DNA of 64,000 nt, taken from the NCBI RefSeq assembly GCF_038396675.1, contig NC_088934.1:3042001-3106000 (forward strand), given 5' to 3'. Source of the DNA: Hydra vulgaris. Lineage: Eukaryota > Cnidaria > Hydrozoa > Anthoathecata > Hydridae. Below the pieces are notes generated by a model. The model worked only from the letters and a program-made list of their open reading frames with translations. It had not been told where the DNA came from and did not search any database. Positions 24,101 through 33,474 of the stretch are shown in pieces (position 1 is the first letter of the stretch; each line of letters opens with the position of its first letter). The position numbers were made by a program, and so were the translations under genes.

Positions 24101-25988
24101 TAAATTTTTAGTTAAGTACTAGGGTTTGGGCACAAATTTGGCGCCCAAATCAGTATTAGTGTCAAAATTGGTCTGAATATGTTAATGGCATTATAAAGTT
24201 CTGAATCACGAGAACATGATGAAGTTGTGAATTGTGAAAACATGTTGTAAATCAAGACAGCATGTAGTAGTGAGTGAATAAAGTTGTGTAATGTGAAATA
24301 TGTGGAAAAAAAGTTTGATAAATGTATTGTGTATCTAGTAGATTGCAGCTAAAGTGACAAGTTACAAAAAAAGTAATTTTGGTAGGTTGAACAAGATGAT
24401 TGAACAAGATATTTCTTGACAATTTCTAATTCAAAACAGTTCTGATATTAATTTTTGAAAAAGAGCGAAAACCTTACTATGATGCAACAGGTTTCAACAA
24501 CTGCAGTCATTTGATTTTAGGGATGGTAACAACAGTATCTATAGGAATATTATGATTTTTTCAAAATTGACTATTAAAAGTTAGACGAAAGATATCCTTA
24601 CAGAATAAAAAAATAATTGCTGGCTTTGACACTTACTCTCGCACCTAATAATTTCTCCAATCAAACTAATAGATTGTGCTGGTCAACAACACAATCTATT
24701 AGTTTGATTGAACAAAATTAAGAGGAAACTAAGGGAAAATATTTTCCAGGTTTTTTCCGGAGATTGTGCCTGTTACAGTTTTTCCAGATTTTTAAAATAT
24801 AACCTGGATGATCTATGGTAATAGATTGTGTTGGTCAACTACAAACTATTAGATTGTGCTGGCCAACTACAAACTATTAGATTGTGCTGGCCAACAACCA
24901 GACTAATAAATTGTGTTGTTCAACAACCAGACTAATAGATTGAGTTGGTCAACAACCAAACTGATAAATTGTGCTGGTCAACAGCCAGACTAATAGATTG
25001 AGTTGGTCAACAACCAGACTAATAGATTGTGCTAGTCAACAAACAAAATAGGAGATTAAGTTGGTCAACAGCATACTAATAGTTTGTGCTGGTTGACAAA
25101 AAAATGTTTGTTTTTAAGTTAAACTTGAAACGTTTGTGTGTAATAAATGTTTATCTGCCATACACTATTGTTTCAAAACATTACTGTGTGACAGTTAACA
25201 CAAAACACATGATGTGTTAAACATTTTATTCATTAATATTAGTAATACATTTTGATTGTTATATTTATTTAATTTTTTGAACGATTATTATTTATATATA
25301 TTAGCCATATATTTTATTACAATTTTTTATTTGTCAGACTTCAGAAGGCGATGCTGCTGCAGAAATGGCTCTTGGTAACCCATCCAACTATGTTTTAAAA
25401 CCTCAAAGAGAAGGAGGAGGTATATGTTTTATTGCATCAAATGCGATGACTTTTTTGTATTGTATTCCCCATCAGAATTCTAATGTAACTAACATGGTAG
25501 TTTAAATTTTCAAGGGAACAATATGTATGATTCCGATATGGTTGATGAGTTAAAAAGAGTAACGGCTACTGAAAGAAGTCAATATATTCTTATGGAGCGT
25601 ATTCAACCTCCTTCAGTAAAAAATTATATGGTACACGTAAACTTTGATCGGGCGCAGTTAACAGACACAGTAACTGAACTTGGCATCTTTGGAGTGCTTA
25701 TTGCGTAAAACTTTTAATATTTTAATTAGATATTTATTTAGAAAATATTTTTTAAATATTTTTTATGCTAAATGTTATAATGTACTTTTAGTAGTTTATA
25801 CAGTGAGTTTTTTTAATGAAAAATTTAAAAAAGAAATTGTTTCACAGAGTATTTGCATTTTCAGAGTTGACGGTGTGATTGTGCATAATGAACCAGCTGG
25901 CCACTTAATGCGAACAAAAAGCAAAGATCAAAAAGACGGAGGAGTTGCTGCCGGAGTAGCTGTTCTCGACACACCCTATTTAATATAA
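7505..25988 (+). CDS. GSS: Glutathione synthetase, complete, 12 exons
   Basis: ATP-dependent ligase that joins glycine to gamma-glutamylcysteine, the last step of glutathione synthesis in the cytosol; the family works as a homodimer. Coding join: 7505-7767, 8495-8570, 14111-14265, 14432-14480, 14797-14870, 18147-18227, 21148-21249, 21404-21473, 23639-23830, 25338-25419, 25515-25704, 25865-25988. All introns are GT-AG and phases match; the sum is 1458 nt, 485 aa plus stop, against 474 in human. Visible landmarks: [12 protein letters not shown] near residue 44; TRSDYM (R121); metal-binding QIEMN (E145, N147; human QIEIN); [19 protein letters not shown] (R300); [25 protein letters not shown], the glycine-rich loop (375-384); [32 protein letters not shown], the alanine-rich loop (469-480). 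No catalytic residue appears lost. Introns are full of transposons, the longest being intron 2 (5.5 kb). Confidence 0.96.
7847..7900. repeat. Inverted repeat in GSS intron 1
   Basis: TGAGACCAAAAACA pairs with TGTTTTTTTGGTCTCA across a 24-nt loop. Confidence 0.6.
7993..8037. repeat. Perfect 19-bp hairpin in GSS intron 1
   Basis: ATATTAAGACACTGCATGC pairs perfectly with its complement across the 7-nt loop AATTTAG. At 45 nt it is shorter than a typical animal pre-miRNA. Confidence 0.85.
8495..8570 (+). CDS. GSS: GSS exon 2
   Basis: Acceptor TTTACACAG, donor CAG/GTATTA. Encodes [20 protein letters not shown] and ends in phase 0 at residue 113. Too short to show as an open frame by itself. Confidence 0.92.
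9811..9979. mobile_element. Palindromic MITE in GSS intron 2
   Basis: Perfect 11-bp ends AAGGGCCTGAA and TTCAGGCCCTT, with imperfect pairing further in (CTGATGTCAAAA against TTTTGGCATTAATTTT). About 170 bp, no coding. The GC-rich ends stand out. Confidence 0.65.
10625..10715. repeat. About 31-bp tandem repeat, three copies
   Basis: Units built on ATCTTTAGTAGCAGAGCAAA followed by AGTTGCATATT, with the third copy more diverged. Confidence 0.75.
11040..12370 (-). mobile_element. Decayed LINE fragment (RT region), antisense to GSS
   Basis: Read on the - strand, 11170-11240 gives FSDDTTLYSSLD, the reverse-transcriptase active-site block (usually FADD). Segments at 11500-11600 match those at 20190-20290 in the other - strand LINE of this intron set, so both are one family. 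Many stops and frameshifts. The limits are approximate. Confidence 0.7.
12564..12591. repeat. Perfect 11-bp hairpin
   Basis: TTGGGATATCA pairs with TGATATCCCAA across ATGAT. Confidence 0.75.
12701..12729. repeat. Perfect 29-bp palindrome inside LINE relic
   Basis: GAAAAAAAGACAAT and its complement meet over a single central base. It falls right after the LKKR-type coding block, so it probably arose after insertion of the LINE. Confidence 0.8.
12797..12834. repeat. Perfect 15-bp hairpin inside LINE relic
   Basis: GTCATATTCAAATTG pairs with CAATTTGAATATGAC across CCTAGAAA, in former LINE coding sequence. Confidence 0.85.
13740..14130 (+). repeat. 25-bp minisatellite running into GSS exon 3
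   Basis: About 15 degenerate units of the form AAATCTAAAAATATGTCTTC plus AATAT. The last unit is the intron end and first codons of exon 3 (TTTAG, then AAATATGTCTTCAATAT). The longer acceptor context AATATAATTTGGTCTGTTTA is present twice, ending at 13979 and 14110. Confidence 0.9.
14111..14265 (+). CDS. GSS: GSS exon 3, metal-binding segment
   Basis: Acceptor GTCTGTTTAG, donor CACAG/GTATTT. Encodes [12 protein letters not shown], then QIEMN and ASFGGL. E145 and N147 match the Mg-binding pair of the human enzyme. There are about five extra residues between R121 and E145 relative to human. The first 25 bases belong to the upstream tandem array. Confidence 0.93.
14432..14480 (+). CDS. GSS: GSS exon 4
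   Basis: Small 49-nt exon, acceptor TTTATAG, donor CAG/GTACAT. Encodes [16 protein letters not shown] and closes in phase 0. Supported by frame continuity and position more than by strong motifs. Confidence 0.88.
14797..14870 (+). CDS. GSS: GSS exon 5
   Basis: Acceptor TTTAAAAG, donor GAAGA/GTACGT. Encodes [20 protein letters not shown], matching the family segment ending in A-K-x-W-x-x-Y. Phase 2 end. Confidence 0.9.
15238..15535. repeat. Direct duplication in GSS intron 5
   Basis: A block around CTTTATATACCTTAATTAAT and TAATTAATTGAGATTATTTA (15238-15305) recurs at 15475-15535. A small hairpin (CCTTATTTAAAAA and its complement) lies just upstream at 15176-15222. Confidence 0.6.
16580..17298. 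mobile_element. Foldback element in GSS intron 5
   Basis: Arms of about 105 bp (16580-16686 and 17195-17298) are inverted copies differing at only a few bases. They begin GTAACTATGGTAACTGAAC and contain GTACCTCTGTTATTGTAGCA. The roughly 500-bp centre has no meaningful ORF. A non-autonomous DNA transposon is the likely identity; I see no certain target duplication. Confidence 0.8.
17690..17930 (-). mobile_element. tRNA-derived SINE
   Basis: On the - strand the head (17930 to about 17865) is tRNA-like: an A box in TGGTGTAGTGGTAGGGCACT, an anticodon-stem-like CTCGCTTCATAAGCGAG, and a B box in GGTTCCGAGTTCGATCCCC. A GC-rich body follows and the element ends in a poly(A) run (T-run at 17691-17702 on +). 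It lies antisense in GSS intron 5. The GC content contrasts sharply with its flanks. Also possible: a tRNA pseudogene, but the body and tail favour a SINE. Confidence 0.88.
18147..18227 (+). CDS. GSS: GSS exon 6
   Basis: Acceptor CCTTTTAG, donor AAAG/GTAACA. Encodes [20 protein letters not shown], matching the family core strand (human LVLLIAQEKERNIFDQR). Phase 2 end. Confidence 0.94.
19340..20415 (-). mobile_element. Decayed LINE fragment (RT region), antisense to GSS
   Basis: From 20331 downward on - the frame reads [20 protein letters not shown], then [20 protein letters not shown] and [17 protein letters not shown], the RT finger and palm blocks. At about 19840-19860 the FADD box is seen with a stop after it. 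At 19646-19356 the C-terminal block reads [18 protein letters not shown]. Frameshifts and stops break it. Same family as the copy at 11040-12370. Confidence 0.85.
20987..21070. repeat. Two adjacent perfect hairpins before GSS exon 7
   Basis: CAAGGGCAAACTT pairs with its complement (20987-21024, 13-bp arms). Then AGGGTGATGCAAAA pairs with its complement (21027-21070, 14-bp arms). The TA repeat follows at once. Confidence 0.85.
21072..21139. repeat. (TA)n microsatellite at GSS exon 7 acceptor
   Basis: About 34 TA dinucleotides end eight bases before exon 7, occupying the place where the branch point would normally lie. Confidence 0.97.
21148..21249 (+). CDS. GSS: GSS exon 7
   Basis: Acceptor TTGTTTCAG, donor TTTGT/GTAAGA. 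Encodes [20 protein letters not shown] and ends DRTCFV. The acceptor is preceded directly by a long TA repeat, leaving only about eight bases of ordinary intron end. Confidence 0.92.
21404..21473 (+). CDS. GSS: GSS exon 8
   Basis: Acceptor ATATTACAG, donor CCTGAA/GTATAT. Encodes [20 protein letters not shown] (human EIAVVYFRDGYMPRQY). Phase 0 end at residue 290. Confidence 0.94.
22585..22760. repeat. Degenerate 28-bp minisatellite in GSS intron 8
   Basis: About six units based on AATTGTGGCTTGAATTGTCA followed by AGTCAATG. Confidence 0.75.
22955..23041. repeat. Three copies of T-run plus CAATGTCTGACAGC
   Basis: A run of about 12 T followed by CAATGTCTGACAGC is repeated three times in tandem in GSS intron 8. 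Confidence 0.85.
23639..23830 (+). CDS. GSS: GSS exon 9
   Basis: Acceptor CTTAAAG, donor GATGAG/GTTTTT. Encodes [17 protein letters not shown], then [14 protein letters not shown] and [10 protein letters not shown], 64 codons in phase 0. Contains the substrate-binding arginine block ERS. The coding start is the acceptor, not the internal methionine at 23657. Confidence 0.96.
24658..24710. repeat. Perfect 21-bp hairpin at head of minisatellite
   Basis: The left arm (24658-24678, containing AAACTAATAGATTGTG) is perfectly complementary to 24690-24710 across an 11-nt loop. It contains one forward and one inverted unit of the minisatellite that follows. Confidence 0.9.
24820..25105. repeat. About 30-bp minisatellite in GSS intron 9
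   Basis: Degenerate units of ACTAATAGATTGTGCTGGTC followed by AACAACCAG, about nine copies. Confidence 0.85.
25338..25419 (+). CDS. GSS: GSS exon 10, glycine-rich loop
   Basis: Acceptor TTTGTCAG, donor GGAGGAG/GTATAT. Encodes [11 protein letters not shown], the first half of the ATP-binding glycine loop, cut by the intron inside a glycine codon (phase 1). Confidence 0.95.
25515..25704 (+). CDS. GSS: GSS exon 11
   Basis: Acceptor TTTTCAAG, donor ATTGC/GTAAAA. Completes GGGNN, then [10 protein letters not shown] and [11 protein letters not shown]. Phase 2 end. Confidence 0.95.
25865..25988 (+). CDS. GSS: GSS exon 12, alanine-rich loop and stop
   Basis: Acceptor CATTTTCAG. Encodes GHLMRTK and [17 protein letters not shown], then TAA. 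This is the mobile lid over the active site in the family. The alternative acceptor two bases on would give an immediate stop. Confidence 0.96.
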
Positions 25989-26025
25989 ATTTTATCTTAT
26001 TTCAAAAAAATATTTATTTTGTAGA

Positions 26026-26031
26026 ATTAAA
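26026..26031 (+). terminator. Candidate GSS polyadenylation signal
   Basis: ATTAAA about 40 bases after the stop codon. In DNA this AT-rich the hexamer is expected by chance, so support is positional only. Confidence 0.3.
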
Positions 26032-27214
26032 ACTCTAAAATTATTTATACATATTTCATTATATACAAATATATATTTTAATCTAATTTAATCTTACTTT
26101 TTCCTTTTTTGTTTTACATATTTCACATATTGCTATCTTTTATTGTTATTTATTGTTTCTTTTTTTTTTTGTTTGCGATTTTTTTTTTTTGTTGTTTTTT
26201 TGTTTTATTCTTTTATTTGTTTTGTATCTTTCTACATTTTTGCATTTTTTGCTTGTTATTTTTAAACATTTTTTATAGGTAGATTATATTGTAAATTATT
26301 GTCTGAAATTTATAATTGTTATTATTCTCTATTAGTTATTTCTTGAAATTTTTTTAAATGCATGCTTTATTCTTGCTTAGTATTTTTGCTTATTGTTAAA
26401 TGGTCACACGATTATTATTTTTAACAAGAAATCTAATCGAGTCTTAACTTTGGGAAACAACGTTAGATTCTATTAGATTTGGAGGTGAGTTGGGGGTGGA
26501 GGCTTTAAAATACTTATGCAGTACTTAAGTTACACCTTGAGAAGGGGAAAAGTCCAAAACTAGTTTATTTTTTTTTTATCCTCTCGATTATGGAATTAAC
26601 CATAATTGTGGATGATAATTTAATTTGAGTTTTTAAAAGTTTTTAAGTTTAAATTCTAAAGTTCACCTTAATATCCTTCTCTTAGATATAAATAATACTC
26701 AGCTGTGCTGAATAATATCTACATGGTAGTACATGTTAAATTGCATACTGAGTAGATGCTGAATTTTTTTACTGTTTTAATTTTTTTACTGTTTAAAAAT
26801 TAAGAAAGATTTGCAAGTAAAAAAATACTTGGTTTAACGCTTCAAACTCGCGTTACTTTGCCGCTGTGTTTTCATTATTAAACGCTATCATCATCTTTAA
26901 TACCCCAACTAATTTCAAGATTTTTTTTTGTTAATAAAAAAATTATTTAGGACATTTCTTGTATATTTTGCAGTAGCCGCGATCGACATTAAATGAGCAA
27001 AATATTAAAACTCTTTTATTTTTTAAATTTGTGAAATTTTCGAACTGATCCTCGCAAGCACCCTGAACACCCTAGTTTGAAAAGCGCATGGGGCGTTTGT
27101 GATTTCAAGCATAACTTTTAGTTGTTTTCAGAAACAGTCTTTTCCAGAATTAAAGCATAATGAATTAAAATGATTGTAACCTGGCATGTCTGTTTTCTTA
27201 AATATATATAAATA
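26032..27214. other. Sequence downstream of GSS, no gene seen
   Basis: T-rich stretches at 26090-26280 and scattered AT-rich DNA. No open frame or repeat is convincing. Confidence 0.4.
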
Positions 27215-27219
27215 CAGAT

Positions 27220-27335
<116 letters not shown>

Positions 27336-28082
27336 AGAAAAATTGTAAAATATATCTAAGAAAATTTTCTCATCCGTAGAATTTTGAAGAGAATATTTTT
27401 TTTTATTAAAAAAAAAATGAATTAAAAATTTCTATAGTATAGAAATTAATATAATTTAGCATCACTGATCTTTTTTTCTTCTTTTAGTTTCAAATTAGTT
27501 AAGTAAAATATCTCATCTCTTTCAAAAGCACTCCGTGTTTCCTCTACTTTGTTTTTACAGAAGTTTGGGTGAATGGTGTGGAATTTGCACCAAGTTGTCT
27601 TCCATAAATGATTGATTAAAGTTTAAATATCAAATGTTAAAATTTAATAAAAATATTTGCTAAAACACAGTTAAACATTAAAATATATAAAAAAATCTTT
27701 TAGATCTTAAGTCTATTACTTTTTTTAATTTATGACATTTCTACAAAATGTCATATTTAAATAGAGTAGAACTTGGAAAAGCCACGGCGGAGTTATAGGT
27801 ATTTTCTGTTTCAAAGAATTGATTGCTTGTAATTATTTTTCTAACTAGAATTGATTGCTTGTAATTATTTTTCTGACTTTTATTTTTAAATTGATTAAGT
27901 GAAGAAAGTGTTTTAAGATTTAAAATCATAAAAAGATTATTTAAAAGTGTACACTGTAATTTAGGGTTTCGGTTTGTGATTGAATATATAGTGGCTGAAT
28001 AATCGGTTTCGGATTGACTGTTGTTATTTAGTTGAGAATATAACAATGTAAAAACGAAAAATATATGCATTTTAAACAAGAG

Positions 28083-28135
28083 CCATGTATAACAATGTAT
28101 AACAATGTATAAAAATGTATAACAATGTATAAAAA
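28083..28135. repeat. 10-bp tandem repeat
   Basis: About five copies of ATGTATAACA with one variant. Confidence 0.7.
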
Positions 28136-28540
28136 AAAATTAAATTTTAAACAAAACCGGATTAGAACTGTTTATTTTGGTACAATATATCAACATTTTT
28201 TTTGAAAATTTATGTTCCTTTACATTAATTTGTTATGTCCATGCAATATCAAGAGTTAAACCTAAAAGCTTTAAAGATATTTCGATAACGATAACGACTC
28301 GATAACGATATATAAGCTTTAACGATATTTCCCTTTTTATTATATTAACGCAATTCTAAAAACAAAAGCCAGAGAGTTTGCAGGAAAAGATAAATATCAA
28401 ACCATTAAATAGTTAGCTTGATTTTCGGAAAAACAAATATAATATTTCTTTCAAGAAGTTAACTGGAGAAGACAACTCTTTCTGGTTTTAATGACCGCGT
28501 CATAGAAGAAAACAATAATCCCAAGAATTTTATCTGGTGA

Positions 28541-29240
28541 TAATTGTCAATTGGTGAAGATTATAATGGGGAAAGATTTTTTTTTTTTTTTGCATGCAAG
28601 TTACTTCAATCACAAGCAAGTATTAGAAGCAAACACTGTACTATTCGTCATATGGGAATGGCGGCAACAAATGCACCGAGTGATAAAATTCTTATGTTTG
28701 TTGTAGGTAAATCAAATTCACCTCACTGCTTCAAAGAAGTTAAAAACTTCTACAAATACAGAAATCAAAATAAAAGCAGGATGTATGGGTTACTATTTGA
28801 AGAGTAGATACATGAAGTTCATCATAGATAACGCTACTTTCTTCTATCATATTTAATAATTGATAATTTAAAACCTATAGAGCTCATTTTTTTTCCCACT
28901 GGATCTAAACTCCAACCTAGGAGTCAAGGAGTTTTATGCTCAGAAATATTATTATAGACCTCTGGAATTGCAAAATGTTGTGGGTATAACCAGCAAAGGC
29001 TCAACACACTCTTATTTTCAATCAATAGTGATTTAACTTCAAAGCTAAGAAAGAGTACTTAAGAATATTTTTGAGTTAATGATATTTTATGTTTCTTTTT
29101 TTTATCTTTCAGATCAAATTTTATCAACTTTGATTAATTTTGATTATGATTACTTATTCATAACAGTTCGTGTTTTTGAATGTCTCGATAACTAGAATAC
29201 TCGCTAACTAAAAACTATTTTCTTAGTCCGTCGGCAGTTT
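28541..29240 (+). pseudogene. Tigger/pogo-family transposase relic
   Basis: Frame 28544-28807 reads CTIRHMGMAATNAPSDKILM then VVGKSNSPHCFKEVKNFYKY, matching the CENP-B/Tigger DDE region (L-x-V-I-G-K-S-x-x-P-R-C-F-K). Beyond the stop, 28850-28960 reads IIDNLKPIELIFFPTGSKLQ then PRSQGVL, matching N-L-x-x-I-E-L-x-F-L-P-P and Q-P-M-D-Q-G-V. A terminus-like CTCGATAACTAGAATACTCG near 29183 resembles a Tigger right end. The N-terminal DNA-binding half is missing or unrecognisable and stops are frequent. Confidence 0.75.
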
Positions 29241-29834
29241 ACTTAAGTTTTTTTTTTAATTTTATAGGTTTAAATATTATATTTATCCTATTTATTTATT
29301 TAAGTTTATTTATTATTTTAAAATTTATGAGCTTAACTTTTTATCCGATTTATCTGCACAAGGTAAATTTGAATTTTGTTATGAATCATAGGAAACTTTT
29401 GAAAAGATTAAGGTGGTGCTATGCTGTCAACATAAAACAGTGTAACAAAGGTCTTGCCCACTTAAATTTTCACTGTTTATTTATGCATTTTTCGCCACAT
29501 AATTCAAAAGCCACATTCGTTTTGAGTAAGATTGATAGTTTTTTATTTTATCCTAACTTCCTTGTTTCTTTCATATTCGATATAATGCAGATTTTTTTTC
29601 TTTAAGTCAGTGTTGTATCAATCAATTTTGATATTGTAAAAACAACTATATAGCATAGTTTACATAGCACATAGCTCTTTTTCATAAATTAAAAAGTGTT
29701 TAGGAAGATATTAGTGAAGATTTAGGGAGATACCAGTGAGATATAAGTGAGATATAAGGAAAAAACGAAAATGAAAGTAAAAAGAAACAATTCTTTACTA
29801 TAAAACTTTTTGAACAAGCAATTGTAATTAGTTT
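29241..29834. other. No gene recognised
   Basis: A 92-codon frame at 29327-29605 (+) has no family signature that I recognise. A short GAGATATAA repeat sits near 29730. Confidence 0.3.
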
Positions 29835-30240
29835 GTGTTTAGGGTTCTTGCACTTCTCCAGAAACTCATAAACTACATCACAAAATGCACACCAAGTTTC
29901 TTTTTTAGCTTTCGTTATTGCTCTTTCAAGTTTTTTGGACTTTAAAATTGCTTTAAATTTAAGTCCAACAAATATTTGATCACTGCCTCAGATAGCTTTG
30001 TAAACATGAGAAAAATTTCTTTTAAATCTTCAAAATTTAAAACTATGAAAAACAACTTTATCAACCCTAGTTCAAATTCTTAACATCGTTTCTGGTACAC
30101 GCATGTCCTGCAGTCTTTGCATTGAAAGTTCTATTCCATTAGTCTTGATGAAAAAACCTGACTTTGTAAGATCTTAATCTCTGATTAAATCATATAGATT
30201 ATTCTGATTTATAAAGCGTGGCTGAATAGTTAATACGTCT
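29835..30240 (-). pseudogene. Decayed coding fragment, probably mobile-element derived
   Basis: On the - strand pieces read RPRFINQNNLYDLIRD, then DLTKSGFFIKTNGIELSM, and further on LKSKKLERAITKAKKETWCA, with stops between. Codon-like conservation over 400 bp is visible but I cannot name the family with confidence. Confidence 0.35.
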
Positions 30241-31337
30241 TCCATCATCATCATTAAATGACTTTTAAATCGTTACTTTATTTTCCTCATTCAAGCCTAG
30301 ACTGCGAGGGAAGTACAATAACAACTTCCTATGAAATATTTTGTGAGACACTGACAATGTATGGCGCTTAATAAAATTATTGTTTATCAAATAAAATTAA
30401 TTAACAAACAGTAAAAAAACTTACTTTGGGAAAAAACTTTTGAAAAATTTGAAATATTGTATAGTTTTTTACCCTTCTGCCTGTTTATTACTTAATTACT
30501 TGTACTTGAATTTTATTTGAGATTTATTTGTAATTTATCTTTATATATAAACATGAAATTAAAAAAACTTTAAAAATGATTTTTTTTTTTTAGTTTCAGG
30601 GTAAAGTACTTATCAGTTTCAGCGTGAAATGTTTTTTAGTTTAGAGTAAACTTCCTAGTCTTAATGCTACTTTTGTGTGTCTCGTATAAATATTTATTTC
30701 TAACTTGTTTTATAATAAATTATTGTTCTCACACGTTTTAAACATAGTTTGATTGTTGGGTTTTAGAATACCAATAATAAACAAGTGGAATATGCAATAA
30801 TAAACAAGTGGTTTATATCACAATAGAGCTAAATGGCGACCACTAACAAGAAACATGCATTTATTATCTGTGCCTTTGGCTTGTGTTCTCAAGCTTTGAT
30901 CTTTTTTTAAAAAAAATATTTCTAAAAATAAAATGATAAGGGTCAAAATTATTGTTAAGGGATCAAAGTTTTAAATTTTAATTTTTTTCATTTTTTGAAT
31001 CATAAAGTAAACGGACGCAATATAGTAAAAATCTCATGGTGCATATCTGCGTGGGTTCTGAAAAAAAAAACAGAAAAAGAAAAAATGATATTAATGAAGA
31101 AAATTTTAGGGTAAACTTTTTATTAAGTAAATAGAAGAAATTTCTAAGCTATTGTGTAGTCGCTTTCAATTCGTGAAGTGAAGCTGTAGCAATGAAAATT
31201 TTATCCAAGAAAAGTATAAAATATTACTATTGGTGTACATATTAAGGTAGTCTATTAAAGTAAGATAACTTAAATGAAAATACCTAGTACTAAGTTGACT
31301 AAAATAAAAAAATTAAAAAAAAACTAAAAAAAAAACA
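30241..31337. other. No gene recognised
   Basis: AT-rich with short homopolymer runs; nothing supportable on either strand. Confidence 0.4.
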
Positions 31338-31545
31338 GCAGTACTACTGGCGCTTTTTTTCAGAAGCAAGAAGATCCAGGGTGAGAAGCGAGTTCTAGAC
31401 ATGTTTTGTGCCATCGGTAAGGAAGGCGGCGTGGACTTTCTAGTTAAATGCACTTCCGTGGTACTCTGTGACAAGACTCTTAGGTCTTCTTGGGACCCAA
31501 AAACAAAAAGTTATAAAGAAAAAAAAGAAAAAAAGAAAAAAAGAA
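31338..31545 (+). mobile_element. Second-family SINE, diverged copy
   Basis: Shares GGTAAGGAAGG, CTAGTTAAATGC and GGTACTCTGTGACAAGACTC with the copy at 32632. The head is diverged. It ends in GGGACCC and then an A-rich tail with AAAAAAAG repeats. Confidence 0.75.
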
Positions 31546-31988
31546 ATAGGTTTTATTGTAAAATAAAAATAATACACATTACTAAACCAACACACTAAAA
31601 AAAGAAGGGTATAAATTTCTCCCTTATTTCTTAGAAAACTTTTAAAGTTTAAACCTACAGCTTTTCGGACAAAGGAAACCACTCTAGTTGATCTTGGCAG
31701 GACTAATAGCGGATCACTTTAGCTTGTAAGCTACCACAGACGAAGGAAGCTTTTGGTTTGTTGATGAACTAGCAGAAGCATAAAGATGGCAAACAGTTCC
31801 ACTTGGGGGAGTTTAATTACTGGAAGAACTTGGGCAGTATTCCTGTCGCCTATTTTTTTCAAACACAAAGTCAAATCATTTTTTTGTTTGTTTGTTTTAA
31901 GCATGTCAAATCTGGGACAATCCAACACAAAGTTATCGCAGCTTTTTAAAATTTTGTTATCAAAAATACTAGTTTAAGCAGGTGCTAT

Positions 31989-32193
31989 AGATTTACATGC
32001 ACACTAAAAAAAGGTAGGAATAACCTTTAGAGTAAACCACGTATCCTGCCCCTTAAGGTAGAAAATTATACCCTTTTAGGTAGAACATTATAACCTTAAG
32101 GGAGCAAATTATACCACATATGATCATTTTTGGATTAATTTTTATCCCTAAAGGTATAGTTTTTTACCTTAAAGGGGTTTTGCGTGTGATGTA
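31989..32193. mobile_element. Palindromic MITE-like element
   Basis: Blocks such as CCTTAAGGTAGAAAATTATA and CTAAAGGTATAGTTTTTTAC are arranged as inverted copies around a centre near 32115. The ends TACATGCACAC and GTGTGATGTA roughly pair. Confidence 0.55.
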
Positions 32194-32631
32194 CCCTAAA
32201 GATGAAGGTATAGCATAAATAAAATTTTTATTACTGAATGAAATACAGTAATAAAACAATTAATTACAGTATTGATTACAGCCCAAACATAAGTACAAAA
32301 TTATTTAAATAACAATGGGATATAATGTGTTCCAATCCTATACTGTTATTCATAATTTATAATCACTTACAAGTTTATGTATGATCCAGTTGCCTGTGCT
32401 TCAATAAAACCTAATGGATGAAATCTCTATCTCTCACTCGACTCAGTTTGGGTTCTTGCGTTCAAATGATCTCCTCAAAAAGGTGCGTATCCCCAGCGTG
32501 TTCTACTTGTAAGATTAACTTTTTATAATTGATAATATCAAATTTAAACAGCTTTAATCCGCATTTCTGGAAACACCTTATATTTTGTTCTTAGTCATTG
32601 ATATTAAATACACTTAGAGGAAAAAAATTGA

Positions 32632-32820
32632 GCAGTCGTGGCACAGTGGTTAGAGTTCTTGCTCAGAACCAAGAGGTCCAAGACTTGAGGTCGGTTCTAG
32701 CCCAACAAGCGCCATTGGTAAGGAAGGAGGCGAGAACTTCTAGTTAAATACTCTCCCGTAGTGCTCTGTGATAAGACCGTCAGGACTTCTGGGAGCATCT
32801 AAATAACTACAAAAAAAATT
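32632..32820 (+). mobile_element. Second-family SINE, best copy
   Basis: Head resembles a tRNA promoter: A box in GTGGCACAGTGGTTAGAGTT and B box in GGTCGGTTCTAGCCC. The body contains GGTAAGGAAGGAGGCGAGAA and GTGCTCTGTGATAAGACCGT. It ends in an A-rich tail at 32800-32820. Distinct from the SINE at 17690. Confidence 0.85.
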
Positions 32821-33429
32821 ATATAATATCTGACCACCCAATTAGAGGTTTATGGATGTTTTTGGATGTCAACCAATGGTCAAAGACGTTTCAGAGATAC
32901 TTTTATAACACCTTAATGGTAATATAACCGCGTACCAATTTATAGGAATTACAGAACATCCTAACATTTTTCGTAACAAAACTACTGTATAATAAAAACA
33001 ATAGAACAAATAGAAAAATTCCTAGATAGGTACTTTTAGGTAGCAAAAGCTAATAACTTTTTCTTTAAGTTAAGCACATATATTGTTTTTTATGATTTAA
33101 TAAAGAAAAATAATCATTCAAATATATGCACTAAAGATTATTTTGAAAAAAGCAAAAAAGTAAAAAACGTAGTGTAGTACAACAATTTATAAAAAAGTAA
33201 AATGTTAATTATCTACAGCAAGCGGGTGAAGTAAAGACAAAAATTTAACTGCTTAATACGCAACTATTTTCAAGTAAGACTGAGACCTACGAATACCGAC
33301 GTACGTGTTAGAGATAGAGACAATAAAAGCTAACTTTAAAAAAAGATTCGGTGGCGAATACAAGGACAAGGGTAATACTTCAGTATTCGCCATCTCCACC
33401 CCCAAACATCCTTTTTATTTTTAACTATT
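32821..33429. other. No gene recognised
   Basis: One short inverted pair, GGCGAATAC and GTATTCGCC (33353-33390), otherwise AT-rich. Confidence 0.4.
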
Positions 33430-33474
33430 GCTGTTACTAGGATAGACAAAATGTTTGTGTATCCTAGTAACAGC
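33430..33474. repeat. Perfect 15-bp hairpin
   Basis: GCTGTTACTAGGATA pairs with TATCCTAGTAACAGC across a 15-nt loop. A second perfect hairpin, TTTTTTAGAAAAA with its complement, lies at 33565-33592. Confidence 0.85.

Noticed and set aside
25680..25988. 102-codon frame starting MASLECLL
   Set aside because: Reads through the last GSS intron; only 25865-25988 is exon 12.
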